From positions 434,001 to 498,000 of the forward strand of contig NZ_JAEUGD010000042.1 in the NCBI RefSeq assembly GCF_016775155.1: 64,000 nucleotides of DNA, in the 5' to 3' direction. The position numbers and the translations under genes are program-made. Each line of letters begins with the position of its first letter. The stretch's first letter is position 1. This DNA is from Fulvivirga marina. Its GTDB lineage: Bacteria > Bacteroidota > Bacteroidia > Cytophagales > Cyclobacteriaceae. Below are positions 25,836-35,538 of the stretch, in pieces. The notes under the pieces are model-generated. The model did not search any database. It had not been told where the DNA came from and saw nothing but the letters and a program-made list of their open reading frames with translations.

Positions 25836-27893
25836 TTATATATCCTTTTTAGTAGTGTCTACATCAAGAGGTTTTGTTGAGTCCTCAGGAGCTGAAGCAC
25901 CACCCATGCTTGAAGGTTTATGACCTTCTTCCTCTTCTTTCTTATCCTGACCATTGGTAAAGGCTTCATAGCTGGTAGGCTGTGAGAATGGCCTCTTACC
26001 GATCAGCCTTTCAAGGTCAGACTGGAATATGATCTCTTTTTCAAGAAGCTCTTTGGCTACTATTTCCAGTTCATCTTTTCTATGTAGAAGTAAGTCTTTT
26101 GTTCTTTGGAAGGCATCCTCGATAACTTTTCTTGCCTCCATGTCAATAGTTTCTGCTGTAGCTTCTGAATATGGTTTGGTGAAGCTGTATTCAGACTGTT
26201 TTGAGTCATAAAAAGAAACATGACCTACTTTATCATTCATACCGTATACAGATACTATGCTATATGCCATTTTAGTAACCCTTTCAAGGTCACTCAGGGC
26301 ACCGGTGGATATTTTGTTGAAGATGATCTCTTCAGCAGCCCTACCCCCCAGAGCCATACACATGGCATCTATTAACTGTTCAGTTTGATATAGAAATTGT
26401 TCTTTAGGCAGGTATTGAGCATATCCTAATGCGGCAACACCTCTTGGTACAATGCTGACCTTAACCAATGGATCTGCATGTTCCAGAAACCATCCTGCTA
26501 CGGCATGCCCAGCCTCATGGTAGGCAACAATTTTCTTTTCTTCGGGAGAAATGATCTTATTTTTCTTTTCAAGCCCTCCAATGACCCTGTCGATAGCATC
26601 ATGGAAATCCTGCATTTCAACAGCTAGTTTATCCTTTCTGGCAGCGATCAATGCTGCTTCGTTACAAACATTGGCTATTTCAGCACCTGCAAAGCCAGGA
26701 GTTTGAGCTGCCAGTTTTTTTGGATCTACGTTTTTGCCTAGTTTCAAAGGTTTCAGGTGTACTTTGAATATGGCTTCACGGCCAACAATATCTGGCTTAT
26801 CTATACTGATCTGACGATCAAACCTACCTGGCCTCATTAATGCAGAGTCAAGTACGTCAGGTCGGTTAGTAGCAGCAAGTATAATCACGCCGCTATCCGT
26901 TGAGAAACCATCCATCTCAACTAAAAGAGAGTTCAAAGTGTTTTCTCTTTCATCATTAGAGCCTGGCATTTGTCCTTTACCCCTTGAACGACCAATAGCA
27001 TCGATCTCATCTATAAATACGATACAGGGTGCTTTTTCTTTAGCTTGTTTAAAAAGGTCTCTAACTCTGGCAGCACCAACACCCACAAACATCTCAACAA
27101 AGTCAGAACCAGAAAGGGTAAAGAAAGGTACAGCGGCTTCACCTGCAACAGCTTTTGCCAATAAGGTTTTACCAGTTCCCGGAGGGCCAACAAGCAGTGC
27201 ACCTTTAGGAATCTTACCTCCTAACTTAGTGAATTTGCTTGGAGTCTTAAGGAATTCAACGATCTCCCTTACTTCTTCTTTAGCTTCATCAAGACCTGCA
27301 ACATTATCAAAAGTAACTTTTACTTTATTTTCGGCATCAAACAATGCTGCTCTTGATTTACCAATATTAAATATTTGTCCACCAGGGCCTCCGCCACCGG
27401 TCATTCTACGCATCAGGAACCAGAACCCAAAAAGGATAAATATGAAGAATCCCCATTGGAAAATGTAGTTGGTAATGTCAGACTTGTCATCTACTTCATA
27501 GTCGACCTGTTGATCAGACGGTAGTTTTTCGTTCAGTTCCTGGTATTGTGAAATGAAACTGTCAACTGAGCCAATATTTAACTTGTAATGAGGTCCCGAG
27601 CTTACGCCAAAAGGACTGCTGGTTTCCAGTTCGTTTCTGTATTTTGCATTATCTAAAGCCTCGGGCTTTAGTGTGATTTCTACATATTTCTGGTTTCTTA
27701 TGAGCACCACTCTCTGCACATCGTTACTAACCATCATACTCTCAAACCTATTCATGGTGATAGGTACCAGTGTGCTCGACTGGTTGAATATCATAATACC
27801 AAATATAACAGCTATCAGGATCACGATGACCCATACCTGATAATTTGGTTTTTGGGGTTTGTTAGGAATTATATTTTTTTTCTTATCTGGCAT
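25836..27893 (-). CDS. ftsH: ATP-dependent zinc metalloprotease FtsH
   Basis: A 685-residue membrane AAA+ protease that degrades damaged or regulatory membrane and cytosolic proteins. Two membrane helices (about residues 20-37 and 142-160) flank a periplasmic domain. The AAA+ module has Walker A GPPGTGKT (236-243), Walker B IVFIDEIDAIG, and the SRH region ATNRPDVLDSALMRPGRFDR. The zinc site HEAGH is at 459-463. The C-terminal tail is charged and low in complexity. The domain order and length match the standard Bacteroidota form. It is downstream of rsfS on the same strand, a common arrangement in this phylum. Confidence 0.98.
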   Translation of the reverse strand: MPDKKKNIIPNKPQKPNYQVWVIVILIAVIFGIMIFNQSSTLVPITMNRFESMMVSNDVQRVVLIRNQKYVEITLKPEALDNAKYRNELETSSPFGVSSGPHYKLNIGSVDSFISQYQELNEKLPSDQQVDYEVDDKSDITNYIFQWGFFIFILFGFWFLMRRMTGGGGPGGQIFNIGKSRAALFDAENKVKVTFDNVAGLDEAKEEVREIVEFLKTPSKFTKLGGKIPKGALLVGPPGTGKTLLAKAVAGEAAVPFFTLSGSDFVEMFVGVGAARVRDLFKQAKEKAPCIVFIDEIDAIGRSRGKGQMPGSNDERENTLNSLLVEMDGFSTDSGVIILAATNRPDVLDSALMRPGRFDRQISIDKPDIVGREAIFKVHLKPLKLGKNVDPKKLAAQTPGFAGAEIANVCNEAALIAARKDKLAVEMQDFHDAIDRVIGGLEKKNKIISPEEKKIVAYHEAGHAVAGWFLEHADPLVKVSIVPRGVAALGYAQYLPKEQFLYQTEQLIDAMCMALGGRAAEEIIFNKISTGALSDLERVTKMAYSIVSVYGMNDKVGHVSFYDSKQSEYSFTKPYSEATAETIDMEARKVIEDAFQRTKDLLLHRKDELEIVAKELLEKEIIFQSDLERLIGKRPFSQPTSYEAFTNGQDKKEEEEGHKPSSMGGASAPEDSTKPLDVDTTKKDI

Positions 27894-27956
27894 ATCTGTT
27901 TAAAAAAATTGCACTACATCAACTGTGTAACGTTATCTATCTATTTAAGTTTCTCT

Positions 27957-28334
27957 TTAAATCCCATCATCAATGGTTTCTATTTTTGCATCACCCCAAA
28001 GGTTCTCCAGCGCATAAAACTCTCGTTTATCCCTCTTGAAGATGTGGGCGACCACATCTACATAATCCAGTAACATCCATTCTTTGTTGTTTTTGCCTTC
28101 CTGGTGCCATGGATCCTGATGGAGTTCTTTTGAAACTAATTCATCAACGGAGTCTGCAATTGCATCCAACTGGGTGTCAGAGTTTCCTGAGCAAACCACA
28201 AAAAAATCTGCAATTGCATTTTTAACCTCACGTAAATCCATTATTACAATATCGGAAGCTTTTTTCTCCTGCATACCTCTCACCACCGCGTGACTCAATT
28301 TTTCGGAAGGAGCTAAATCTTTATTTACATTCAT
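27957..28334 (-). CDS. rsfS: ribosomal silencing factor RsfS
   Basis: A 125-residue DUF143 protein that binds ribosomal protein uL14 and blocks joining of the subunits when nutrients are scarce. Family phrases seen are ADFFVVCSGNSDTQLDAIAD, EWMLLDYVDVVAHIF, and FYALENLWGDAKI at the C terminus, where WGDA is a hallmark. It lies 63 bp upstream of ftsH, probably in one transcript, and is divergent from birA with only 42 bp between the two start codons. Confidence 0.96.
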   Translation of the reverse strand: MNVNKDLAPSEKLSHAVVRGMQEKKASDIVIMDLREVKNAIADFFVVCSGNSDTQLDAIADSVDELVSKELHQDPWHQEGKNNKEWMLLDYVDVVAHIFKRDKREFYALENLWGDAKIETIDDGI

Positions 28335-28338
28335 TAAT

Positions 28339-28346
28339 TATCTTTG
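28339..28346 (+). promoter_or_regulatory. -7 element of a probable birA promoter
   Basis: TATCTTTG matches the Bacteroidota -7 consensus TAnnTTTG, 30 bases before the birA start codon. No TTG is found 19 bases upstream, so the match is partial. Confidence 0.4.
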
Positions 28347-28376
28347 AAATATACTAAACAAAACTAACAAAAATAC

Positions 28377-29129
28377 TTGTATAAAATTCCTGCCAAAACA
28401 TTATTTCTGGGCAAAAAGGTCATTTTTCTGCCAACTTGTCACTCTACTAATGATGAAGCTGCTCATCTGCTTGAAAAACATCCGGTTATGGAAGGGACAA
28501 TTGTGATCACTAACAACCAAACCGCTGGAAAGGGACAACGTGGAAATGCATGGCTAACCGAGCCTGGCAAAAATCTTACTTTCACTTTAGTACTAAAGCC
28601 AAATTTCTTATCAATAGTTCAGCAATTTAACCTCAACATTGTTATATCACTGGGAATTGTTGATTACTTAAACAGTATTAGAAAGGGATTTCAGGTGAAA
28701 TGGCCAAATGACATCTATTATAAGGAGCAAAAGATATGTGGCGTTCTTATTCAAAACGTGTTAAAAAGCAATAGGATTGAATACACCATTGTGGGGATTG
28801 GTTTGAATGTGAATCAACTAAAATTTCCTGAAGAAAAGGCTGTGTCACTAGCTCAGGTAACAGGTGAAATTTATGACCTTCAAATGGCTTTAAATTCACT
28901 ATGTGAATACCTGGAAAAGCAGTACATGCAGTTGAAAAGAGGTGAGCTGGATGCCCTGAGAAATGAATACCTCAATAATATGTATCGCTTTGGAGAGGAT
29001 CATTTATATAAAGATAAGGAAGTTTTTCAGGGTAGGATTACAGGTATCTCAGAGCATGGATTGTTGGAGATAGAAACGTACAAAGGGCTGAGAAAATACA
29101 ATTTCAAAGAAGTGGAATTTCTTTCCTGA
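28377..29129 (+). CDS. birA: biotin--[acetyl-CoA-carboxylase] ligase, TTG start
   Basis: A 250-residue biotin protein ligase that activates biotin with ATP and attaches it to the biotin carboxyl carrier protein. Motifs: STNDEA, the GQRGNAW loop for biotinyl-AMP, KWPNDIYY with KICGVLIQ, and VGIGLNVN. It lacks the N-terminal DNA-binding domain of E. coli BirA, so it is enzyme only. The start is TTG at 28377: an in-frame stop (28365-28367) rules out anything upstream, and related proteins begin MYKI in the same register. A weak start codon may keep expression low. Confidence 0.95.
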   Translation: MYKIPAKTLFLGKKVIFLPTCHSTNDEAAHLLEKHPVMEGTIVITNNQTAGKGQRGNAWLTEPGKNLTFTLVLKPNFLSIVQQFNLNIVISLGIVDYLNSIRKGFQVKWPNDIYYKEQKICGVLIQNVLKSNRIEYTIVGIGLNVNQLKFPEEKAVSLAQVTGEIYDLQMALNSLCEYLEKQYMQLKRGELDALRNEYLNNMYRFGEDHLYKDKEVFQGRITGISEHGLLEIETYKGLRKYNFKEVEFLS

Positions 29130-29152
29130 TGCAGAGTTCCTTTAGGGTGCCG

Positions 29153-29164
29153 TGTACTAGTACA
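29153..29164. promoter_or_regulatory. 12-bp perfect palindrome upstream of the Asp-box propeller gene
   Basis: The sequence tgtactagtaca is its own reverse complement. It lies 24 bp after the birA stop and about 100 bp before the next start codon, a plausible place for an operator. A chance palindrome cannot be excluded. Confidence 0.3.
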
Positions 29165-29267
29165 TTTTAACCTTTTATAAAATAGCTGGATACTTCCCCA
29201 TGCTAAAGTTTGTATAACGTAATTCATATCGGCATCTTTAATTATAAGATATAAACTCATATTGAAC

Positions 29268-32200
29268 ATGTTGAAATCATTTCTAGACCATCTTTTTGTG
29301 GTCACAATACTATTATTTGCAGTCCCAGGCTTTTCACAGAAGCTAGACATGGATAAACTTAAAGAGATGAAACCAAGGAGCATTGGCCCTGCTGGTATGA
29401 GTGGGCGAGTTACTGCTATTGATGCTGTGTATGATCAGCCTGATATCATTTATGCCGGGACTGCATCAGGTGGTTTGTGGAAGTCTGAAAGTGGAGGAGT
29501 GGGTTGGAAACCTGTTTTTGATGAGGTTAAGTCAATGTCCATTGGAGCTGTCGCCATACAACAGGATAACCCGGAAGTTGTATGGGCTGGTACAGGAGAA
29601 GGAAACCCCCGAAATAGTCTGAATGGGGGGTATGGTGTTTACAAGTCGTTGGATGGAGGTAAAACATGGGATCTGATGGGGTTGGAGAAGACCCGTCATA
29701 TTCATCGTATAGTTATTCACCCTGATAATCCGGATATTGTTTATGTAGGAGCTATAGGTTCCCCATGGGGTGAGCATCCGGAAAGAGGTGTGTATAAGAC
29801 CACTGATGGTGGTAAGAACTGGAAAAAAGTACTCTATGTAAATGAAAAAACCGGAGCCGCTGATCTGGTAATAGACCCAACCAATCCCAACAAGCTGTTT
29901 GCTGCCATGTGGGAGCATAGACGTAAGCCTTGGACGTTCCACTCGGGAGGGCCAGGCTCAGGTTTATATGTGACAGTTGATGGGGGTGAGAACTGGAAAA
30001 AACTCACTGCTGAAGATGGACTGCCAGAAGGTGATCTGGGGAGAATTGGTGTCGCAGTTTCCAAAAGCAATCCTAAGAGGGTTTATGCCTTGATTGAATC
30101 CAAGAAAAATGCCTTGTATAGATCTGAAGATGGGGGATATAAATGGCAGAAAATTAACGATAATACTAATGAAATAGGCAATAGGCCATTCTATTATTCG
30201 GAGATATATGTTGATCCTCAAAACGAAAACAGGCTATACACTATATTCACCTATGTCAATGAGAGTGAGGATGGGGGAAAATCATTTACACAACTTATGC
30301 CTGCTTATAATACAAGTCGGGGTGTGCACCCTGATCATCATGCATGGTGGATCAACCCAAATGATCCAAGTTACATGATTGATGGTAACGACGGAGGCCT
30401 TAACATTACGCACGATCGCGGGCAAACCTGGCGGTTTGTTGAAAATCTTCCTATTGCTCAATTTTATCATATTAATGTGGATATGGAGTACCCCTACAAT
30501 GTTTATGGTGGCATGCAGGACAATGGCTCCTGGGCAGGGCCTGCCTATGTATGGAAGTCACAGGGGATCAGAAATTCATATTGGCAGGAGATATCTTTTG
30601 GGGATGGCTTTGATGTGATCCCTGATCCCGATAACTCTCGATACGGGTATTCTATGTCGCAGCAGGGCTTTGTGGTTCGTTATGACAAAGAGACAGGGCA
30701 CCAAAAGTTTATGAGACCAACACATCCTGACCCTGATATGAGGCTAAGGTTTAACTGGAATGCTGCAATTGCTCAGGATCCGTTCGATAATTCCACTCTA
30801 TATTTTGGAAGTCAGTTTGTGCACAAAAGCATGGATAAAGGAGATACATGGGAGGTAATTTCTCCTGATCTGACTACCAATGATCCGGAAAAACAGAAAC
30901 AGGACGAGAGCGGGGGGCTTACAATAGATGCAACTGGTGCTGAAAACAATACCACGATCCTGGCTATTTCGCCAAGCCCTTTGCAACAAGGTGTTATCTG
31001 GGTAGGTACAGATGATGGCTTTATACAGATAACAAGAGATGGCGGCAAGTCCTGGGTCAATGTTACTCCTAATATCACGGGCATGCCCAAGGCAGGTTGG
31101 GTAGCCCAGATAAAGCCTTCAACCTATAATGCGGGGGAAGCTTTTGCAGTAGTCAATAATTATAGAAACTCTGATTACAAGCCATACCTTTTCCATACCA
31201 CTGATTATGGTAATACCTGGAGGAGTATGGTCAATGAAAGTCAGGTGTGGAACTATACCTTATCTTTTGTTCAAGATCCCGTGGAAGCCAAACTGATGTT
31301 CCTTGGGTCTGAGGGGGGATTGTATGTTAGTATTGATGGAGGAAAAAACTGGACTCAGTGGACTAATGGTTACCCTATGGTACCAACAATGGATTTGGTG
31401 ATTCATCCCAGGGAGCATGACCTTGTGATAGGTACCTATGGAAGAGCGGCCTATGTGCTGGATGATATCAGGCCGTTGAGAGCTATTGCCAGAGAAGGAC
31501 AGCGGGTTTTGAATAAGCAGCTTGAATTATTCAAGGCCCCTGATGCTTATCTCACGCTGAATCAGCAGCCCTCAGGAACAAGATTCAGTGCTGATGCCAT
31601 ATACAGTGGCGAAAATAGAAAAACAGGGGCTATGATAACTTACCTGATCAATAGGCCTGAAAAAAAAGATAAACCAAAAGGGGAGTCTACAGTTAAGAAG
31701 AAGGGTAAGCAAGGAAATACGAAATTGGTGGTGGAAAAGCCATCTGAAGATTCCACGAAAGTGGCTTATGACTCCCTTACATTAGAGGTGTTTGACCAGA
31801 AAGGTGAATTGCTCAGGACGCTCAAACGGAAGGCTCCTAAGGAAAATGGTGCTCACAGAATGTATTGGAGACTTGATGAAAAGGGGGTGTATGGGCCAGG
31901 CAGAACAAAACCTGGGAAAAATAGCCCTGAGCCTGGGGGCGTGAGTGTATTGCCTGGGTCTTATAAATTAAAAATGACCTTTGGTGAGGTGTCAGATTCA
32001 ACCACAGTCAATGTCAGGTTTGATCCGAGAGTTGATATGTCTGTGGAAGTACTTAAAGCACGGAGGGCAATGCTGAAGCAGATAGAAAAAGGACAGAAGT
32101 TAGCTGGTTTAGCTACAGCAAGACTCGTCGAATCAAAAAAAATAGCGGATGATTTTATTAAGAAAATGAATGACAAGGATATGGAGGCTTTTAAGGAGGC

Positions 32201-32528
32201 CATCGAGCGAAGCAAGGCTGCTAAGGATTCCATAGATGCATTGCTGGTTCCTTTTGTAGGAGAGGATAACAGCAAAAAGCAAGGTATAATCAGATCCCTA
32301 ATACCTGACATAGGTGATCGCTTTGGCACAGCAAGCTATTATATACAATCGTCGTTGACTGCACCGGGCGATACTGAGAAAATGTTGATAGAGCAGGCTG
32401 AGACCAAACTAGAAGTGGCATTAAAAGAGGTTGATAGTTTCTTTGAAACTGAATGGGAAAACTACAAACAGGAAATGGAAAAACTCGACCTGTCACCGTT
32501 TAAAGATTATGAACCTCTGCAGAAGTAA
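29268..32528 (+). CDS. large secreted Asp-box (VPS10/sortilin-like) beta-propeller protein
   Basis: A 1086-residue exported protein. The ATG at 29268 is preferred over a TTG two codons earlier; the signal peptide ends PGFSQ. Residues about 30-740 are a double beta-propeller with many Asp-box hairpins: SLDGGKTW, TTDGGKNW, TVDGGENW, SEDGGYKW, TRDGGKSW, TTDYGNTW, SIDGGKNW. The C-terminal third has a Lys-rich linker, a beta-sandwich-like segment and a helical end. Bacteroidota relatives are annotated as glycosyl hydrolases or sortilin-domain proteins, but the acid residues of true sialidases or GH74 enzymes could not be confirmed, so enzymatic activity is uncertain. It is followed 40 bp later by a CocE-type hydrolase gene. 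Confidence 0.8.
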   Translation: MLKSFLDHLFVVTILLFAVPGFSQKLDMDKLKEMKPRSIGPAGMSGRVTAIDAVYDQPDIIYAGTASGGLWKSESGGVGWKPVFDEVKSMSIGAVAIQQDNPEVVWAGTGEGNPRNSLNGGYGVYKSLDGGKTWDLMGLEKTRHIHRIVIHPDNPDIVYVGAIGSPWGEHPERGVYKTTDGGKNWKKVLYVNEKTGAADLVIDPTNPNKLFAAMWEHRRKPWTFHSGGPGSGLYVTVDGGENWKKLTAEDGLPEGDLGRIGVAVSKSNPKRVYALIESKKNALYRSEDGGYKWQKINDNTNEIGNRPFYYSEIYVDPQNENRLYTIFTYVNESEDGGKSFTQLMPAYNTSRGVHPDHHAWWINPNDPSYMIDGNDGGLNITHDRGQTWRFVENLPIAQFYHINVDMEYPYNVYGGMQDNGSWAGPAYVWKSQGIRNSYWQEISFGDGFDVIPDPDNSRYGYSMSQQGFVVRYDKETGHQKFMRPTHPDPDMRLRFNWNAAIAQDPFDNSTLYFGSQFVHKSMDKGDTWEVISPDLTTNDPEKQKQDESGGLTIDATGAENNTTILAISPSPLQQGVIWVGTDDGFIQITRDGGKSWVNVTPNITGMPKAGWVAQIKPSTYNAGEAFAVVNNYRNSDYKPYLFHTTDYGNTWRSMVNESQVWNYTLSFVQDPVEAKLMFLGSEGGLYVSIDGGKNWTQWTNGYPMVPTMDLVIHPREHDLVIGTYGRAAYVLDDIRPLRAIAREGQRVLNKQLELFKAPDAYLTLNQQPSGTRFSADAIYSGENRKTGAMITYLINRPEKKDKPKGESTVKKKGKQGNTKLVVEKPSEDSTKVAYDSLTLEVFDQKGELLRTLKRKAPKENGAHRMYWRLDEKGVYGPGRTKPGKNSPEPGGVSVLPGSYKLKMTFGEVSDSTTVNVRFDPRVDMSVEVLKARRAMLKQIEKGQKLAGLATARLVESKKIADDFIKKMNDKDMEAFKEAIERSKAAKDSIDALLVPFVGEDNSKKQGIIRSLIPDIGDRFGTASYYIQSSLTAPGDTEKMLIEQAETKLEVALKEVDSFFETEWENYKQEMEKLDLSPFKDYEPLQK

Positions 32529-32568
32529 ATCAAGTAAGATTAGAAACTTAAATAAATTAAAAATTGAT

Positions 32569-34485
32569 ATGAACTTTAAAATTTTGGTGGCGACCCTATG
32601 CTTAGGGTTGGCTGCTTTTAGTATTGACACAATAGCTCAAAATCAGGACTCACTTTTTGTGAGGAACAACTATGACAAAAACGAATACCAGATTCCCATG
32701 AGGGACGGCACCAAGTTGTTTACAGCTGTCTATACTCCTAAAGATAAGTCTAAAAAGTATCCTTTTTTGATGCAAAGAACGCCATATAGTGTTGCGCCGT
32801 ATGGAGAAGATAAGTATAAGAAAAGTCTGGGGCCTTCACCCTACCTGATGAGAGAACTGTACATATTTGTTTATCAGGATGTACGTGGAAGGTGGATGTC
32901 TGAAGGAGACTATGATAACATGCGACCTTTTATAAAGGGTAATAATCCTAAGAACAAGAAGGACATAGATGAGAGCTCGGATACATTCGATACCATAGAG
33001 TGGTTATTAAAAAATATAAAGAACAACAATGGTAAAGTAGGACAGTGGGGTATTTCATATCCAGGGCATTATACGGCTGCTGCACTCCCTGAGGCACACC
33101 CTGCTTTGGTGGCTTCATCGCCACAGGCGCCCATTGCAGATTTCTTTTTTGACGATTTTCACCACATGGGGGCTTTTTTGCAGAGCTACTTGTTTGCCTA
33201 CCCGGTTTTTGGACACCAGACGGAACCTACTACTGAAAGCTGGTATATGGACAAATGGTCCAAACTTCAGGCTTCCGGAAATACTGCTGATGGTTATGAT
33301 TTTCATATGAATCTGGGGCCTCTGAAAAATGTAAAAAAATATTACCCTGATGATTTCTTCTGGGAGCAGACTGTTGAACACCCAAACTATGATGAATTCT
33401 GGCAAAAAAGAAATATTTTACCCCACCTCAACGGTATTGATCATGCAGTAATGACAGTAGGTGGATGGTATGATGCGGAAGACCTTTACGGACCGTTGAA
33501 TATCTACAAAACAGTAGAGGAGAATAACCCAAAGGCCAAAAATAGTATAGTTATGGGGCCCTGGAGCCATGGTGACTGGGCCAGAGAGAAAGGGTATCAG
33601 GCTGTGAATCATATCTTTTTTGGAGATAGTGTGTCTACCTATTATCAGAAAAATATTGAAAAGCCATTTTTCAATTATCACCTAAAGGGTGAAGGGAAAC
33701 TTGATTTGCCTGAAGCATATATGTTTGATACTGGTCTTAAAACCTGGAAACAATTTGCAGTGTGGCCTCCAAAAGATATACCTCCGGTGAAACTGCGATT
33801 TGCTAAAGATGGTAGATTGCTGATCAACGGACAGGCTGAAGAAGAGGCTACGTTTAAATATATCAGTGACCCCAATAATCCGGTACCCTACACTTCTGAG
33901 ACTGAGTCGGTAACATTTACTCCCCGTAGATTTATGACAGATGATCAACGACATGCTTCAAGAAGGTCGGATGTGTTGACATTTGAAAGTGACATACTAA
34001 CTGAAGATCTTACACTGGCGGGTGAAATTGTTGCACGTCTTAAAGTGGCACTTTCATCTACTGATGCTGATTTTGTGGTTAAACTTATAGATGTATATCC
34101 TGAGGATGCTAAGCCAAGCAAAATAACCCCTGAACATGTTGTAATGCCCGGATATCAGCAGTTGGTGAGGCATGAAGTGTTTAGAGGCAGGTTTAGAAAT
34201 AGTTTTGCTGAGCCGGAACCTTTTAAACCAGGAGAGATTGAAGAGGTTAATTTCCCGTTGCAAGACATCCTTCATACTTTCCAAAAGGGACATAAGGTTA
34301 TGATCCAGATCCATAGTACTTGGTTCCCTTATATAGACCGTAATCCTCAGAAGTATGTAGATAACATTTACAAAGCCGACGAATCTGATTTTCAGAAAGC
34401 AGAGATCACGGTTTATGGTTCATCAGTTATTGAAATTGGTGAAGATCAATCTATGAATGTTCCGGTGGATATCTATAAAAAATGA
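32569..34485 (+). CDS. CocE/NonD-family serine hydrolase (X-Pro dipeptidyl peptidase / acyl hydrolase type)
   Basis: A 638-residue exported alpha/beta hydrolase. The start at 32569 (MNFKILVATL) gives a signal peptide ending DTIAQ; the longer open frame only overlaps the previous gene. The nucleophile is Ser163 in GQWGISYPGHY, and the family phrases IPMRDGTKLFTAVYTPK and YQDVRGRWMSEGDYDNMRP are present. The C-terminal jelly-roll domain follows from about residue 400 (LTLAGEIVARLKVALSSTDADFVVKLIDV). Members hydrolyse X-Pro dipeptides, alpha-amino acid esters or glutaryl-cephalosporins; the substrate here is not evident. Probably periplasmic and cotranscribed with the preceding gene. Confidence 0.92.
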   Translation: MNFKILVATLCLGLAAFSIDTIAQNQDSLFVRNNYDKNEYQIPMRDGTKLFTAVYTPKDKSKKYPFLMQRTPYSVAPYGEDKYKKSLGPSPYLMRELYIFVYQDVRGRWMSEGDYDNMRPFIKGNNPKNKKDIDESSDTFDTIEWLLKNIKNNNGKVGQWGISYPGHYTAAALPEAHPALVASSPQAPIADFFFDDFHHMGAFLQSYLFAYPVFGHQTEPTTESWYMDKWSKLQASGNTADGYDFHMNLGPLKNVKKYYPDDFFWEQTVEHPNYDEFWQKRNILPHLNGIDHAVMTVGGWYDAEDLYGPLNIYKTVEENNPKAKNSIVMGPWSHGDWAREKGYQAVNHIFFGDSVSTYYQKNIEKPFFNYHLKGEGKLDLPEAYMFDTGLKTWKQFAVWPPKDIPPVKLRFAKDGRLLINGQAEEEATFKYISDPNNPVPYTSETESVTFTPRRFMTDDQRHASRRSDVLTFESDILTEDLTLAGEIVARLKVALSSTDADFVVKLIDVYPEDAKPSKITPEHVVMPGYQQLVRHEVFRGRFRNSFAEPEPFKPGEIEEVNFPLQDILHTFQKGHKVMIQIHSTWFPYIDRNPQKYVDNIYKADESDFQKAEITVYGSSVIEIGEDQSMNVPVDIYKK

Positions 34486-34516
34486 TTGCTGCATTTTCCT
34501 AATCATTTAGGCATAT

Positions 34517-34555
34517 ACCTCAGCCACTTCCTTTTATAAAGGAGGGGCTTGAGGT
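34517..34555 (+). repeat. imperfect inverted repeat downstream of the CocE-like gene
   Basis: The arms at 34517-34535 and 34538-34555 form a long hairpin (acctcagcc pairing with ggcttgaggt, and cctttta with taaagg). There is no T-run after it, so it may be a repetitive extragenic element or processing site more than a classical terminator. It directly abuts the promoter of the glutaminase gene. Confidence 0.5.
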
Positions 34556-34584
34556 TGTTCACTTCTTAGATTTTCCTACTTTTG
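34555..34584 (+). promoter_or_regulatory. Bacteroidota-type promoter of the glutaminase gene
   Basis: TTG at 34555-34557 and TACTTTTG at 34577-34584 are separated by exactly 19 bases, matching TTG-N19-TAnnTTTG. Transcription should start near 34590, about 30 bases before the start codon. Confidence 0.65.
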
Positions 34585-34619
34585 GAAGCGCCTGCGGGAA
34601 TGTGCTTAATTTTTTATAT

Positions 34620-35534
34620 ATGGATTATCAAAAAATACTGGAAGAGATACACCAGGAAGTATTACCCTTGGTAGATAAAGGTAAGGTAGCTGATTACATT
34701 CCTGAATTGGCTAATGTGGATAGAAATAAATTTGGGATCTACTTGCTAACTCTTGATGATAATGCTTATGCGGTAGGTGATGTCCTCGAAAAGTTCTCTA
34801 TCCAGAGTATTTCAAAGGTTTTCATGTTGGCCCTCACTATTTCGCATCTGGGAGAAAAGGTGTACGACCGGGTTGATGTGGAACCGTCTGGTGATCCGTT
34901 TAATTCTCTGGTTCAACTGGAGCATGAGAGTGGCATACCCCGTAACCCATTTATTAATTCTGGAGCACTTGTAATTACCGATATGATGATTTCCTCTTTT
35001 GCTGATCCTCGTGCGGAGTTTTTAGAGTATGTTCGTGATTTGGTAGGGCAGGCAGATGTTTTTTGTAATAAAAAGGTGGCAGCTTCTGAAAAGGAACATG
35101 GCTTTAAGAATGCTGCGATGGTCAATCTGATGAAGTCGTTTGGAAATATCGAGAATGATGTCGATGAGGTGCTTGATCTATATTTTGAGTTTTGTTCTAT
35201 TGAAATGACATGCAGTGAGTTGGCTAGGGCCTTTAGGGTATTTGCCAATCATGGTCGTGGTGTAATAGATACCAAAAAATATATTACAGAAAGCCAGTTT
35301 AAAAGGATTACGGCCATAATGCAGACGTGTGGCTTTTATGATGAAGCCGGTGAGTTTGCTTTCCGGGTAGGTTTACCTGGAAAAAGTGGTGTAGGTGGCG
35401 GAATAGCGGCAATACTTCCCGACAAATATAGTATTGTAACCTGGAGTCCAGGGTTAAACAAGAAAGGAAATTCTCTGGCTGGCATGAAGGCTTTGGAGCT
35501 TTTTACTACCAAAACAGGAACGTCGATTTTTTAA
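34620..35534 (+). CDS. glsA: glutaminase A
   Basis: A 304-residue glutaminase of the serine-dependent beta-lactamase-like fold, converting glutamine to glutamate and ammonia. The catalytic Ser63-x-x-Lys66 lies in FSIQSISKVF. Other family marks are SGDPFNSLVQLEHESGIPRN, FINSGALVITDM and GVGGGIAAILPDKYSI. The start at 34620 (MDYQKILEE) follows a matching promoter; an upstream in-frame codon adds six residues. No signal peptide, so cytosolic. Its stop is 4 bp from the stop of the convergent zinc-exporter gene, with no hairpin between. Confidence 0.96.
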   Translation: MDYQKILEEIHQEVLPLVDKGKVADYIPELANVDRNKFGIYLLTLDDNAYAVGDVLEKFSIQSISKVFMLALTISHLGEKVYDRVDVEPSGDPFNSLVQLEHESGIPRNPFINSGALVITDMMISSFADPRAEFLEYVRDLVGQADVFCNKKVAASEKEHGFKNAAMVNLMKSFGNIENDVDEVLDLYFEFCSIEMTCSELARAFRVFANHGRGVIDTKKYITESQFKRITAIMQTCGFYDEAGEFAFRVGLPGKSGVGGGIAAILPDKYSIVTWSPGLNKKGNSLAGMKALELFTTKTGTSIF

Positions 35535-35538
35535 TAAA

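Noticed and set aside
26938-27468. A 176-codon plus-strand frame inside ftsH
   Set aside because: It is antisense to the conserved AAA+ domain; the composition (Ser/Pro/Leu rich) is typical of reading a real gene backwards.
29268-32528. Repeated Asp boxes as a DNA repeat or CRISPR-like array
   Set aside because: The similarity is at protein level (beta-hairpins of a propeller); the DNA repeats are diverged and in frame.
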